Positions 1 through 11,191 of a stretch of 64,000 nt of DNA are shown piece by piece. Numbering within the stretch: position 1 is the first letter of the stretch; each line of letters begins with the position of its first letter. The stretch lies in contig CP136063.1 in assembly GCA_032622095.1 (NCBI GenBank), positions 116,580,723 through 116,644,722 on the forward strand, given 5' to 3'. A program made the translations under genes and the position numbers. The DNA is from Siphonodentalium dalli (taxonomy: Eukaryota; Mollusca; Scaphopoda; Gadilida; Siphonodentaliidae). The notes beneath the pieces were generated by a model. It was not told the DNA's origin and did no database searches. It worked only from the letters and a program-made list of their open reading frames with translations.

Positions 1-1785
1 CTACATGTATCACAACATGCATGATTTATATTATATTTCTTTCGGAATCAGATTGTGAATGTATTGTACTATTCTGCGTTTTAACGTAAATGTTAGTCCC
101 AAGGCTATAGTTATTTGACAATGTCAATAGTAGTGAATATCTCTACCAAATTTCATTGAGATGCGACCACTTCAGTTCAAATTATGTCCTGAACATACAT
201 TGGACGGATGGACGAATGCGCACTTCGACCGACGGACGGAAGCACTGACGGATGGATATATGCAAAACAGTCACTTCTTTCTGTATATTCAAGTTTATTA
301 TACATTTGGTTGCTATGTGTCGATTGCCTAATGATAAATCATGTGAAGGAGAAATCGTAAATAGCAAATTTTGACCCCGAACCATCTTTATTGAAGTTTA
401 AGCTTTGTATTGGGTTGTTGTGCTTACATTTTGGTGTTTTTCAGATGTAGTTTTTGGAAATCTATGGGTAACTTCGTGACTCTGAGTATCTGATGACAAT
501 ATAAACAAAAAACATGCTTTTCGCGAAAACATAACATAATCGAAATGCACTTTCTCTGACACAATGTGCGTGTTGTGGTTTTGTGGATAATATCGCATTC
601 ATAATATCAATATACTATACTATTAGCATATTCTAGAGGAAATTTTCATAGTTTGAAAACTTTTATTTCTATATTGCAACATACAATCAAGGCCACCCAT
701 GCCTTTAATTACACACTCAAATACATTGCAATTATATATATATTATCTTACAAATTAAATGTACATCTGAAATAATCTCAAAACTCAAATTTGCAAATAA
801 ATACAAGGTTGTGTGAAAAATATACATGTACATATAGGTGCTGCTGATAGATGGGATCAGGCTACTACTTTGGTGGATCTCCGAACTAAAAACCTAAAGA
901 TCTGCTAAAATCCTAAAGCTCTGCTTAGAGTGTCGTTATTATAGACCAGTATGGAGCACCGCCATCTTGAATTTCAGGGCAGAATTATAATATAGAACAG
1001 TGCAAGCTAAATGTTTTCGGCTCAAGTTTGACTAGATGCTCCCGATCTCTAGTGGGAATACATTATCAAACGAATCAAAGATGTCTTGGGCGAGGTGTTT
1101 ACCTATAAGAGTCCATCTGTCTTACCGAGAATCACTGAAAAGTGACTCACTATTAAAAGTACAATAACGCAGAACTAAGGACCATAATTAAGACAAAACA
1201 AGATGGCTGCCAGTGGCCATGTTGTTAATCGAAACTCATTCTTCTTCATATGACAGCTCGCTGTCATGTACTGACAATTATGGACCAAGACAATGTGGGA
1301 CTCGATGGTGATAGTTTGAGTCAAAAGTGAGATGATGGTGACATAGGTCTTTGGGCGGCTAAATGTTGGTGCTCGATATATTTTTATTTTTGTTTTTATG
1401 TTTGTGTTGGTCATTTCATGGTATTAAAAGGAAAAGACACACATTATTTACAGCTGCCAGTGACTATTTCTCAGTATTATACGAAGTTTTATTTTGGCCA
1501 TTATGGACTTCATCAATGGCGATGAGAGCTGTGACTTGAATTTGTTGTTGTATTCTGTTGTGCTTGTGTAGGGTGGTAACATGTTAAAGTCTGCTATGTT
1601 ATGGTACGAGGATATAATGAATATAAATATGAATCTTTTTAGCTCTGAGGGTGTGGCATGCTAGTTTATTTTTCTTGCTGTATCTAGTGCGGACAGTTTT
1701 CTATTTTAATATATCAGCAGGGTATATAGAGAGTTGGTGGTATACAATGTTATGGAACACTGTTGGCCTGGTTTGTTGGTGGCAT
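1..1785. other. No recognisable gene
   Basis: AT-rich sequence in which I recognise no coding exon, RNA gene or element boundary; the short open frames look like chance. Two things stand out. Around 180-255 there is a run of 'gacgg'-type repeats of the kind common in invertebrate dispersed repeats. Near 1200-1230 there is one instance of the 'agatggctgccagtggccat' motif that recurs at 3.7-7.4 kb. Confidence 0.5.
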
Positions 1786-1789
1786 TCTT

Positions 1790-2890
1790 GTAGAAATTGC
1801 CAACGTGGGGGGCTGTAGCAGGTGCTACGGAAACTGTTCATGACATACGTGACAGCTCTCCTTTGGACTGCCTCAGTTTGTTCAATGTCTTTATCTGTAT
1901 GTGGGTCCCAAATAGATTTTCAGTAATCTAGGATTGATCTTACGAGGGACTGACATGCCCTCTCTTTGGTCGCTCGGTTGGTGACCTTTAAGTTTCGCTT
2001 GAGTAAGCCGAGAATTCGGTTAGCTTTTCCCGTGATGTTGTCACCATTTGTGTCCCACTTTAGATCGTGGCGAAGTGTTATACCCAAATATTTGGTTCCT
2101 CTTGTCTGCTAATGGTCAGTAGGTTACATTTACTTGGGTGGAATGACATTAGCCAATCTCTCTCCCAATGTGCTACACTACTAAGCTCGTGTTGCAATTT
2201 TTGCGGTGTCAGACTGGTCATGAACCCTACGGCAAATAATGCTATCGTCAGCAAAGATACTTACATAGATATGTCTCAGATACGTATAACACTTTATCAA
2301 ATTATTTTCTTGTAGAAAGTCATTAGTTGGGTTTCACAAGAGCGTTTTCGTCGAAATCCATGTTGTTTATTGTAGAGAATATTATTTGTTTCAAGGAAAG
2401 TTATTGTTTTGCTCCCGATGATGACATCATGATGTGTTCGAGGATTTTGTAGGAAATGCAGGTGAGGTTGCTCTTTTTAAAGACGGGGCTGACATTTGCG
2501 GTCTTCCGGTCTAGGGGGACTGTTCCAGTTTTCAGAGAAAGATTGTATATGTGGGTCAGAATTGGGGCTATTATGTTGCTGAGATATTTCAAAATGTGAT
2601 CGTGTATACCATCCGATCCCATAGATTTGTGCGGGAGGGGGGTCTATGTTGGCAAAACGTTTCTCAATCCCGTTTTCAGTGATGGATAATAATGATATCG
2701 TTCATGGTCAAATATGGACTCGTGCCTTTATCTGGGATGAGTGTTGAGTCTAATTCTGCAGAAAATTCCTTTTGAAACTGGTTGTTGAGTAACTCTGTTT
2801 TTGTATTGGGTCGTCCACCCTTGTCCAATTTTTGCCAAGTGGTGGAATGCCTTGTGGGTCTGCCCTCTGGGACGTTATGTAAGAACACAG
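1790..2890 (-). pseudogene. Decayed non-LTR retrotransposon (reverse transcriptase relic)
   Basis: Read on the minus strand, this stretch carries the parts of a CR1/Jockey-type ORF2 in order, split by stops and frameshifts. A pre-RT linker reads TKTELLNNQFQKEF (about 2790-2830). An RT N-terminal block contains SDGIHDHILKYLSN and GTVPLDRKTANVSPVFKKS (2500-2620). The catalytic FADD box is at 2244-2255, within FADDSIICRRV. The C-terminal block contains KYLGITLRHDLKWD and a degenerate 'SIWDPHTDKDIEQTEAVQRRA' region (1830-2090). The segment between the RT N-terminal block and FADD is largely missing. In living elements this protein nicks DNA and primes reverse transcription on the target; here it cannot be functional. 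Exact ends are not visible. Confidence 0.8.
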
Positions 2891-2899
2891 ATTATTGGG

Positions 2900-3635
2900 G
2901 TTTGACATCTTTGCATGTACATATGGTGTTTCTGTTTTTGGAACTGGAAGGTCAAGGATTAAGTTGTTTATATAGTCCCAGTATAATTGCCTGGTTTATT
3001 TCTGTATTTCTGATTTAGCTTGTTATACCCAGGTATGTGTGTCTGAGGTTGGAACAGTTTTGTCATATTGTGTCTCAACTTTCAGATTCGATAGCTCCCA
3101 TCTACAGCTGATCCTAAACAATCCTGTAAAGTACCAATGCGGGCTGAATGGTGTGCTGATGGATTCATATTTGAATGGTAAGCAACCATCTAGAGGTCAC
3201 CCAGAGGATCCATATTATCACTGCTGGTGTTAGCGATCCAAAGCCAGGTATAATCAATAAGTGTTCTATAGCAGAGTCTAACAGGGTAGTATACTATGTC
3301 TAAATAAGCACCCATTGTCTATCAAAATAGGGTGGACAAATACAGATATACATAATATACATACGATAGAACAATCACATTGGCGGTTACCATGTGATTT
3401 GTGCAAATACATATTACTATATATCGCTCGAAACCATCAAAGTTGTACCATTCAATTAAAAAAAATTATGTGCAAATTAGCAATGTTATCTAAGACATGC
3501 AGGTATACGCTGACACATATCCGCTGCACGTTTAACAGAGAAATAACTGTACAGCTGCATCAAATAGAGAGGGGGTGGTGGGTCCCCGGTCGAGCGTAAT
3601 TTTCTTTTTCACCTGTGTAAAGATTTTTTTTGCAG
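2900..3635. other. Gene-free stretch
   Basis: No coding feature recognised. The open frames of up to about 94 codons have no family resemblance and no plausible splice context. A purine/pyrimidine-rich patch with a C-run near 3638-3648 leads into the degenerate repeat field that follows. Confidence 0.4.
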
Positions 3636-3639
3636 ACCC

Positions 3640-5520
3640 CCCCCCTGATCCGATAGCTCCCATCTACATGTGATCCTAAACAAGCTTGTACAGTTTCAAA
3701 ATAATTATCCAATACATGTGGGCTACACGGTGTGCTGATGGATTCAAATTTGAAATCCAAGATGGTTGCTGGCGGCCATGTTTTATAAACGAATTTCTGG
3801 GGAAAAGGGAGGCTCTCATGTAGAGGTCACCCCGGAGTCATACAAAGAGTAAAAGACACGATGGCCGCAGGTAGCCATGTTTTTAAACAGAATTCGCAAC
3901 AGATAGGAAGAAGATTAAAATCGCTAAAAATAAACAAACTAAGGTCCATAGCTTATAGAATATTGTTGCAGCAGACCCATATACCAAATATCAATAAAAT
4001 TGGTCGACGTTTTTGAGTGATCGCGAACGACCGCGACAGCTAAAATAGAGAAACTAAGGCCCATAAGTATAAAGATTGGTCACATCTGGTTTTCGACCGC
4101 CAGCGGGATATTTTTGCAACGTCCAACCCGCCTACCGACCTCGCCAAAGCATATGTCACGTTTTTTTAAACTCAACGATAAATACTTCTTTCAAATCCTA
4201 CTTGGTATTTGTGAAGAGATATATATGTAAAACAAAATTCGCAGAACACACCAGACATATAGTACTATGTTTTGGTGTGTACCCCAAGCTGCTGTTGCTT
4301 CGGGGAGAGCACGTCACAGAGTGATAGCAATTAACATATGAGCCGGGACGAGTCTATATACTACTTTCTTAATTCTTCAGTTTCGCACCAGAAACCAGTT
4401 TGTTCAATTGAAGAGTTACCAAGATCAGTAACAACATGACAAATTACATTTTATGTTAAAGCTGGATTATCTCTTCCGGATAAAAAACAATATATATAAG
4501 TCGAATTAAGACACCCGTCTGGAAACGCCTTAAAACTACCATACCTGCGGTGGTGGTATCGACACATCTTGCATAATAAGCGGCATCTGTAGCAACTGAA
4601 ATTCAAGAAAATATCATCTGTTTTATAATGAAAGTGTCAATAACGCTCAAGTTGAATATAATGAACGTGTCAATGAAACTGTAGCTCAACTTGGATGGAG
4701 ATAATTTCATGTGTTACATGCAATGGAGCTATTAGGAAAATTCGGAAAGTTGAAACATCAAGAGATATATATAAGTAACATCCAAGATGGCCGCTGGTGG
4801 TCATGTTTTTCAATAAAATTCAAAATAATTTGATGGTTCCAATCAAGTGGTCACTCCGAAGGTCAGTATTAAGTTTGGTGACGATAGGATGAGCGGTGTG
4901 GTCTGTGGGGTGTGCCAAATAATTTAGTCATAAAAAAATAAAATATGGCTACCGGTGGCCATTTTCTGATTACTCTCGTCTAGTGGTCACCCCGAAGATC
5001 ATTGAAGTTTCGTGACGATCGGAATTTACGAGGGATGTCATCTGTAGGGTGTGCCGAGTAAAATACAAAGAGTAAAATCCAAAATGGCTACCGGTGGTCA
5101 TGTTTCTCACCAGAAAGTGTCAAATTCTATAGCTCCCATTCAGATGTGTTCTAAACATGCATGCAAATTTCAAAACAATTCTCCACAAATAAGGGCTACA
5201 ATGTGTGGCGGTGGACTTATCTTTGAAATCCAAGATGGCCGCTGGCAGCCATGTTTGTTATCGAATTTCGTAAATGCCTGTAAATTTTCAAAACAATTCT
5301 GCCGTGTATGCCAATGAATTTAAATGTGACATTCAAGATTACTACTGCTTGCGGCCAAGTTTTTAAAAGAATTTCGGAAAAACAAACATATAGCTCCCGT
5401 ATAAATGTCATCCTCACTTTACGTATACAGTTTGGCGATGATTGGATGGGGATGTGGCCTGTAGGGCGGGTTGAAATAAATTGTATGACGGACGCCAATT
5501 CATGGCCATAGCTCAAACTA
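3640..5520. repeat. Degenerate repeat field with 'AAGATGGC..GGCCATGTTT' motif
   Basis: A recurring module of roughly 150-350 bp contains three parts. First, 'gatagctcccatctacatgtgatcctaaac' variants (at 3650, 5130, 5390). Second, 'gtcaccccgaaga' followed by 'ttggtgacgatcgg' and 'gatgtggtctgtagggtgtgcc' variants (4860, 4990, 5440). Third, a near-palindromic block of type 'ccaagatggccgctgg' plus 'ggccatgttttt' (3754, 3858, 4781, 4945, 5079, 5226). Copies differ by many substitutions, so the family is old. The 5217-5320 part of any open frame is this motif and not a gene. Confidence 0.65.
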
Positions 5521-6774
5521 GTTAAAAATAAGATCCCTTCCGCATCGAACAATAAAGAGAGTTCCTTGTTGTCTAAATGTTTTCCTGATACCGTGAAAAT
5601 AAACATTGTTTGTCTCAACTCAGGACGTGTAGATTCGTGCAGTTTTACACGCACACTAGAGTAACGGGTATATACAGAAATGCACTCAGAATTAAAAATG
5701 GATTCGTTCGTGTGACCAAAAATAATATCCGTTATAAGCCGTTATATTTGACTAATCGTTACTGGGGCTTGGTGTATATGTGCTTAATCTGTGTTTGTTC
5801 AATTCACGTATTCAAGCTATTCCATTGCAACAGATGGTTCGTGAAGGTAATAACAGTTAAGTACTTGGTATATGGTCGAGCAAATATCTGGGACGATTTT
5901 GCATATTGCTGAATCAGAAATCAGAAACTCGGTTCGCAACCAGAAGCCAGGAATCGCAGAGTGACACAATTTGTTGATTAGGCGTCAACGCTTTCTGAAA
6001 TTGTGTATCGTGTTTCCTGCTTCTCGTAGAATCGGCTGAATATATTGACAACGATGCTGATGCGGCACCAGGGACGTGGCACCACCAACGTTGGTAATTC
6101 TTTTCAACAGTTGGAAATTTCATACCTGACACAAACATTTGTTGGAAATTTCACACCAAAACTATGTTGAAATTGTTCAAAGCTCCTGGGATTGGTCTGG
6201 TGCAAGTGGGGATGCAGTTGAAAATTCCAATGTGGACCCCCCCCCCCAATGTGAGCGCTACAGGCACGTCCGTGTTCGACATAAACTAAATATATTCGGT
6301 CTGATGATAGTGCATGATTCATTTTATTTGTCTGGCCTAAACTGACACGAACATTTAGTGAATTGCAAATGACCCGTGTACTGATGAGCGAGCTTTCACT
6401 ACCGATCATGTTGTGATCACAGTAATCCGCGATACACAACTTCGCACAGAGCTGTATACAGATCTATGCCAGTGTAAACTCACCATCCGTGCGTTAGCTG
6501 GACAAACTAAACATGCGTTGAACTGCGTATCAAATAACCAATAACTAGTTTCGAAGTTCAAACGAGCAATGTCCATTTGCAACTGTTATTTCAAAGTACA
6601 CTGTATATATACTACTGGATAACGGCATTTCTTGTATTAATAAACCTATATATATTATCCCTCGTTTCAGATTACTGAGTGACATGTTCGAGGTTCAAAT
6701 GGGTCATGCCCATTTAAACTTGAAGAACGGATTGGAAGCAGATATACTATTCATTCGGCATCATATATACTCAC
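5520..6774. other. Intergenic or intronic sequence
   Basis: No exon recognised. If the Ig exon at 6775-7113 belongs to a multi-exon minus-strand gene, this would be its downstream intron, but I find no convincing second Ig or membrane exon here. A run of Cs at 6238-6247 and several short direct repeats are the only other notable points. Confidence 0.35.
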
Positions 6775-7113
6775 CCAACACCGTGACTGTACTAGTACCA
6801 AACAACCTCGGTCCGTCTTCATTCTTGTCCACATCCACGGTATAGATCCCGCTGTCCGCTCGCGTAGCGTTCACTATTTTTATAGTAGCACTGCCATCCT
6901 GTGTGCTCCCAACAAATTCGATCTTGCCCACAAAAGATTTGTTTATGGTAGGTATCGAAGTTACCGAACTATCGAACAGATTTACAATTTGTATGTTTTT
7001 ATCTTTGAACCATTTACCTAACCTCATTGTGCCAGAGAAGGTCCAATTAAGTGAGTAATCGGAACCTTTACAGGTCCTCACATTGTCAGGAGGAGATGTT
7101 TTCCAAGCACCAG
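6775..7113 (-). CDS. Immunoglobulin-like domain exon (phase 1-1)
   Basis: A 339-bp exon encoding about 113 residues of a V-type Ig fold. Visible landmarks are a B-strand cysteine (VRTCKGSDYSLNWTF), a C-strand tryptophan in LNWTF, and the F-strand signature ADSGIYTVDV followed by a G-strand TSTVTVLG. The minus strand shows an acceptor 'tttcattgcag' just upstream and a consensus donor GTGAGT at 6774-6769. Both boundaries are in phase 1, the usual phase for extracellular Ig exons. The F-strand Cys expected after 'GIY' is Val, so the canonical disulfide is absent. N-glycosylation sequons (NWT, NKS, NAT) fit an extracellular role. The rest of the gene is not identified with confidence. It may be a cell-surface or secreted Ig receptor; the function is unknown. 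Confidence 0.75.
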
Positions 7114-7144
7114 CTGCAATGAAACAAAAAATAACCTGCTGTTA

Positions 7145-7640
7145 GTGTGATAGGCTGCCATCTAGAGGTCACCCCGAATATCCTTATGAAGCTTGATGAT
7201 GATTGGATAAGGGATGTGGTCTGTATGGTGTGTCACGTGATTACACATACAAATAGTAAAATCCAAGATGGCTACTGGCGGCCATGTTTTTCATCGAAAA
7301 CCACTCTAATTTTGATGTGATTCTAAAGATGCATGAACATTTTCAAAACAATTCTCCAAAAACTACGGACAGTATGTTTTGCCGATGGTTTCAAAATATG
7401 AAATCAAAGATGGCTGTCGGTGGCCATTTTTTTAATAAATTTCGGTCCACATAGTAGTCTCCCATCTGGAGATCACCCCGAAGATCTACATGACTTTTGG
7501 TGACGATCGGGTGATAGATGTGAACTGTATGGAGTGCTAACATAACTTGTTGACGGACGCACGCGCTCACGGCTTCACAACTGGCGGTCGTATGTACGCA
7601 CTGACGGACGATGGACGACAACTCATTGCGATAGCTTAAA
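7145..7640. repeat. Two further modules of the 'AAGATGGC' repeat field
   Basis: The same module as at 3.6-5.5 kb: 'gtcaccccgaa' with 'gatgatgattggataagggatgtggtctgt' near 7170-7220, then 'atccaagatggctactggcggccat' (7260). This is followed by 'atcaaagatggctgtcggtggccat' (7403) and 'gatcaccccgaagatc' with 'tggtgacgatcggg' (7470-7510). It sits inside the putative intron upstream of the Ig exon, on the minus-strand reading. Confidence 0.6.
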
Positions 7641-7797
7641 CTAGACTTCGTCAAGTTGAGCTTAAAATGGTATAGATTCTATCCTAACACTTCCAACGAT
7701 TCAAACAACACACATTTTATTGAAACTGTTATTGAAACACATTTGAGTTATTATTACCAAAACACACGAGAAGCGTCTAATATTACACATGTATCCA

Positions 7798-7815
7798 GGG
7801 GGGGGGGGGGGGGGG
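7798..7815. repeat. Poly-G run (18 G)
   Basis: An uninterrupted run of 18 guanines. Such runs can form quadruplexes and are length-unstable; assembled length may be unreliable. Confidence 0.9.
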
Positions 7816-8004
7816 TCACAAACACAATCTAAAACAAGTAAAACAGAGAGTTTCTAGTTTATACGGAAATCTTGTATGTGATCATCAAATCAGTCACCCG
7901 GTGTATTAGGAAAAATGTCGGTATGGTAAGTACTGAAATGTTTATATTGACAATGTATCGGCATAGGTCGACACATGGGCAACAATTATTAATATTGATA
8001 ACAC

Positions 8005-8065
8005 TTTGCAAAATTAATGAACAAATGCACCAGAAACATACCGCATAATTTGTCAAGAAATCCAA
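8005..8065 (-). CDS. Candidate signal-peptide exon of the Ig gene
   Basis: On the minus strand an ATG opens a hydrophobic 20-codon stretch (MDFLTNYAVCFWCICSLILQ) ending in phase 1 at a GT (8004-8003). Its length, 61 bp, and its phase match the well-formed signal exon at 43227-43287. Joining it to the Ig exon at 7113 keeps the frame open. The weak point is the donor, AAA|GTGTTA, which departs from consensus at positions +4 and +5. The call rests on topology (signal exon upstream, phase-1 Ig exon downstream about 0.9 kb away), not on homology. Confidence 0.35.
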
Positions 8066-8639
8066 AGTACCTCAGGCAAGTATAGCTATAAAAATGCAAT
8101 AATGTCAATGGTATATAGCAATTCTACATTATGTTCAATTCATATAGTGTACTGCTTTTTTAATCGTTCGAATAATTTGTAATTCGAACAATGTTGTAAA
8201 AATAAGTATAAATAGTGAATTTCTTGACTCGAAATGTGCAAATAATATGATGATAATTATACAAGGAGGAATATGTGTGTCTACCTGGTAAACAGTTTTG
8301 TGTCATTACTCCACCCTTAGAACAATCTTCTCTTCATCTTGAAGCGGAAACCTCGAAGATTTGGTGTTCTGGTGGGAAGAAACAGTTATACATAGCCAGT
8401 CTAGTGAGCAACTGTCAAAGACTTTTCCAGCAGAGAAACTATACCATTGAGCATCAAAATAGACAAGTCTGAAAAATCAAACTGCTCGTTTAATTCTAAC
8501 AATGAGACTGCTAAAGAAAACTAAACGCTATCAGCCGACTCGTTGGTAATAGTGTTCTGTTTCCAATGAGATTCCACTCAAAATGACTATTACGAAATAC
8601 CAAGAGACTCCCTTAGCAGAATATAAACTCATGAATATG
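8066..8639. other. Gene-free stretch
   Basis: AT-rich sequence between the candidate signal exon and the transposase relic. The 65-codon frame at 8275-8472 has no recognised similarity. If the minus-strand Ig gene starts at 8065, its promoter would lie in this interval; I see no clear minus-strand TATA element. Confidence 0.35.
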
Positions 8640-9520
8640 GATATTCGAACATATTGTTAATGGCATAACGATGCATATTGCATTGTGTGGAAAAGCTGTA
8701 GAGTTAGGGAAAGGAGGAAAATCACCGTTTCAACTTGTTTCTGAGATGAAGTCTTGTGGATTGGCTTCTATCATTCGTGCTCGTTACAATGGATGTTTAA
8801 AGTCGTGTCATTTAACAAGTACAGATGTGGGTGGAAAGCAGTAATGGGTCAAAACGTTTTGACAGAAATATCCGTGCAATTTGGTGGATTGTGGCTACTG
8901 GAGGAGGTGTAGCTCGTCTCAAAGATATGCTGGCCACAATGGATGTTGACAGTTTGAGTCAAACGTCATTCACTTACATGGAAGAAGAACTCGGTCGATG
9001 GTGGTGTCGTGTGGCAAATAGCAAAATGAAACAAAGATTGGTGATGAGGAATGGTGGATAGCTAGTGAAAAAAGTGGTAAAAGTTATGGTAATCAGGACA
9101 TAATTATGTATGATAGCCGATGGTAGTTGAAGCCGGCGCTCCCATAAACACTCATACCATGCACCAGGGTGTGGTATTATTAGTGGAGCTGCGACAAGTA
9201 AACTCCTTCATATTGGTGTTAGAAACAAGAGAGTGTTATATCTGTCCAAAAGCAGACTACTATTGATGGCTTCAAACAGGCTGAGGAGATTCACACATTA
9301 AGATACACCCAATTAATAGCGGATGCGACAGCAGTGTATACGCGCGTATCGTTAATGGAGTTCCAGCTCGGGGTCACTTGGTGAAAACAAATGAGTGCGC
9401 GAATCATGTGTGTGATGTCTCCGTGGTAATTTCGAGAACCTGGTGGAACAATAACAAATAATATTGCGAAAGGAATAAATTAACCAAGGAAACACGTGTA
9501 CGAAATGTGATAGCCGTCTG
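8640..9520 (+). pseudogene. Mutator-like transposase relic
   Basis: Three blocks in order resemble the metazoan Mutator-like transposase domain. The N-terminal block contains NIRAIWWIVATGGGVARL and SQTSFTYMEEELGRWW (about 8862-9005). The middle block is 'DGSW'-like, followed by a stretch ending HIGVRNKRV (9115-9235). The C-terminal block reads GFKQAEEIHTLRYTQLIAD (9268-9325), then NECANHVC (about 9390-9415). The blocks lie in different frames and contain stops, so the gene is dead. Such enzymes cut and paste DNA transposons with terminal inverted repeats; I could not identify terminal repeats here. Family assignment is from remembered motif layout. Confidence 0.6.
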
Positions 9521-9534
9521 ATAAGCTTTCAAAA

Positions 9535-10085
9535 CGCGCTCAAAAGCACAGGTCCCCAGAACAAATATTTACCCCACCCCAACAGTACTTAATACTATAG
9601 AAAGTTATTCAACTCGGCCCGGCCTAATTTGTTATCATTTTTACAAAGTCCACAATCAGGTTCAAAATACACCGAAACAAATTTGTTACATACATGCCTC
9701 ATATATAGGTAGAAAGACATGTTATTACTCTTAAATTTGGTGTATCCCCTATACAAATTGGTTAAGAAAAACTCCGATTAAGAGCACAGGTCTGACGCAA
9801 ACCGGCTGTAAAATTTCACTCGTTCGAGTTGGTGTCCGCTAAACTGGGTCAAAGAGTAAGCGTTTAACATCGACTTTCGCTTCAAAATAAACTCTCAACT
9901 GTAAGTAAAATATATATATTATACATCATTAGAAGCAGAATTGTTTAATGACCCGTCCAAACAAATCATGCCACCCCACGGCATCGTATCTCTCGTATTT
10001 ATTGAAATAATCAGTTTCATCAACCCGGAAGCAAATTGCAATTTTCCAAAACCGGCCATTTTGTAAAATATTGTAAGCAAGCCGA
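9535..10085 (-). repeat. ~550-bp dispersed repeat, copy 1
   Basis: This segment is the reverse complement of 28490-29020 over its whole length with moderate divergence. Shared landmarks are 'gcacaggtccccagaacaaa', 'cggcctaatttgttat', 'ttggttaagaaaaactccg', 'aaaccggctgtaaaatttcac', 'gtccgctaaactgggtcaaa' and 'catcattagaagc'. A 46-codon open frame (9919-10059, minus) is kept in both copies, but its differences are mostly amino-acid changing, so coding constraint is not supported. No terminal repeats identified. It may be a non-autonomous element or a solo-LTR-like sequence. Confidence 0.8.
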
Positions 10086-10089
10086 AATG

Positions 10090-11060
10090 TCGGAACAATA
10101 ATTTGACATGTGCCAAATATAAATCAAATATATAACGAAGAAGTAGTGTATATACGCTCTAAATATTTATAAAGTTATATTCTTGTCCATGTGTATGTTT
10201 TCAAATCGGCATTTGTGTTACTTCAGTCTTTGTGTATTTATTTAATTTTTATATGACCACGTAGGCCTGGGCCGAAGGCCCAGCCCGTAGTGGGCTCTGT
10301 AAGTAAGGCATACACACACTCGACGCTGGGAGAGCATTGAATCTGCAATACTGTTAAACGAAAAAATGTGTTTCTAAAAATATCTGACCTTTGACACGCT
10401 CTTTGAACAATTGATCTCGTCTTTCCGAGTCACATATGCAGCGATTGGATAATCGCATTTATCTAACCCAATCAGAATTAACGTTAGTCCAGTCACGGAC
10501 GGTTGTTAGATAAATAATAACATTCAAACAGTTTATGAAAATCATGCACCACCTCGGCGTTATTGCTCGCCCATTAGAGGAATTACCACACACGAGATGA
10601 CCGAAACAAACCTGCCTACACATGCTATAGAAGGTGAGTTATGAGTATATAGACTATATGAGCATTGTTTGTCCGCGATTGTAACACATTCACAGTGATT
10701 CAGCAATTCCAGGCCAGGGACAGGGCAGACTCATGCAGTGACTGAATCTGACCTGAGTCGCTTACTCAGTCACTGACTGAGTCTCTCATCACTCATGCAA
10801 TAAACTTCGAAATTCAATTCTGAACGAATCAATTATATATTTCAATATATCTGTGATTTATATGTGTTCAATTAAAGGGTTAATTTATAAACAAACTTAC
10901 AAAGTCTTTTAAAGGGTGCCAGTTATCGAAACCAGATTTTTTTGTAGACCAAACTGAAACCGATTCACGATTGAATCGATATTGTTAACTTTTCCACTGA
11001 TAGAAAACTGCCACACGAAGATGGTAAAATGGATTTCACCGTGATAATGCAGTTGGGAAA
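10090..11060. other. Gene-free stretch with one possible 5' exon
   Basis: Notable items are a GC palindrome 'ggcctgggccgaaggccca' near 10264-10283 and a 'ctgactgagtc'-type repeat near 10735-10795. There is also a short open stretch at 10597-10633 in which an ATG and 12 codons end at a consensus donor (GAAG|GTGAGT), which could be a first coding exon in phase 1. Nothing downstream confirms it. Confidence 0.3.
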
Positions 11061-11063
11061 TCG

Positions 11064-11191
11064 CCAACAATGCCACACTGGTTAAGTCATCTAACAGCAT
11101 ACCAGGCATCTCAGACCACTCAATTGTCATCACCGATATAGACATTAAACCCAGATACCAACGTACAAAACCAAGAAAGTGCTATATGTAC
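11064..11191 (+). mobile_element. Non-LTR retrotransposon, 5' part (endonuclease tail)
   Basis: The plus strand encodes the end of an apurinic-type endonuclease domain, with NNATLVKSSNSIPGISDHS and the SDHSIVI signature around 11064-11130. This matches the C-terminal end of CR1/Jockey endonucleases. The open frame runs to 11191, where the LTR element begins; it resumes at 19506 in the same frame once a single GTAC is counted. Upstream of about 11060 the frame is closed by stops, so the element is probably 5'-truncated, as is common after target-primed reverse transcription. Confidence 0.75.
11188..11191. repeat. Target-site duplication GTAC (left)
   Basis: GTAC directly precedes LTR1 and is repeated at 19506-19509 directly after LTR3. 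The interrupted retrotransposon frame is intact when one copy is removed, which confirms both the length and the position of the duplication. Confidence 0.9.

Noticed and set aside
9919-10059. 46-codon open frame kept in both copies of the ~550-bp repeat (also 28501-28641)
   Set aside because: Comparing the two copies codon by codon gives about 14 amino-acid-changing codons and only 2 silent ones, so there is no sign of protein constraint; the shared length is explained by absence of indels.
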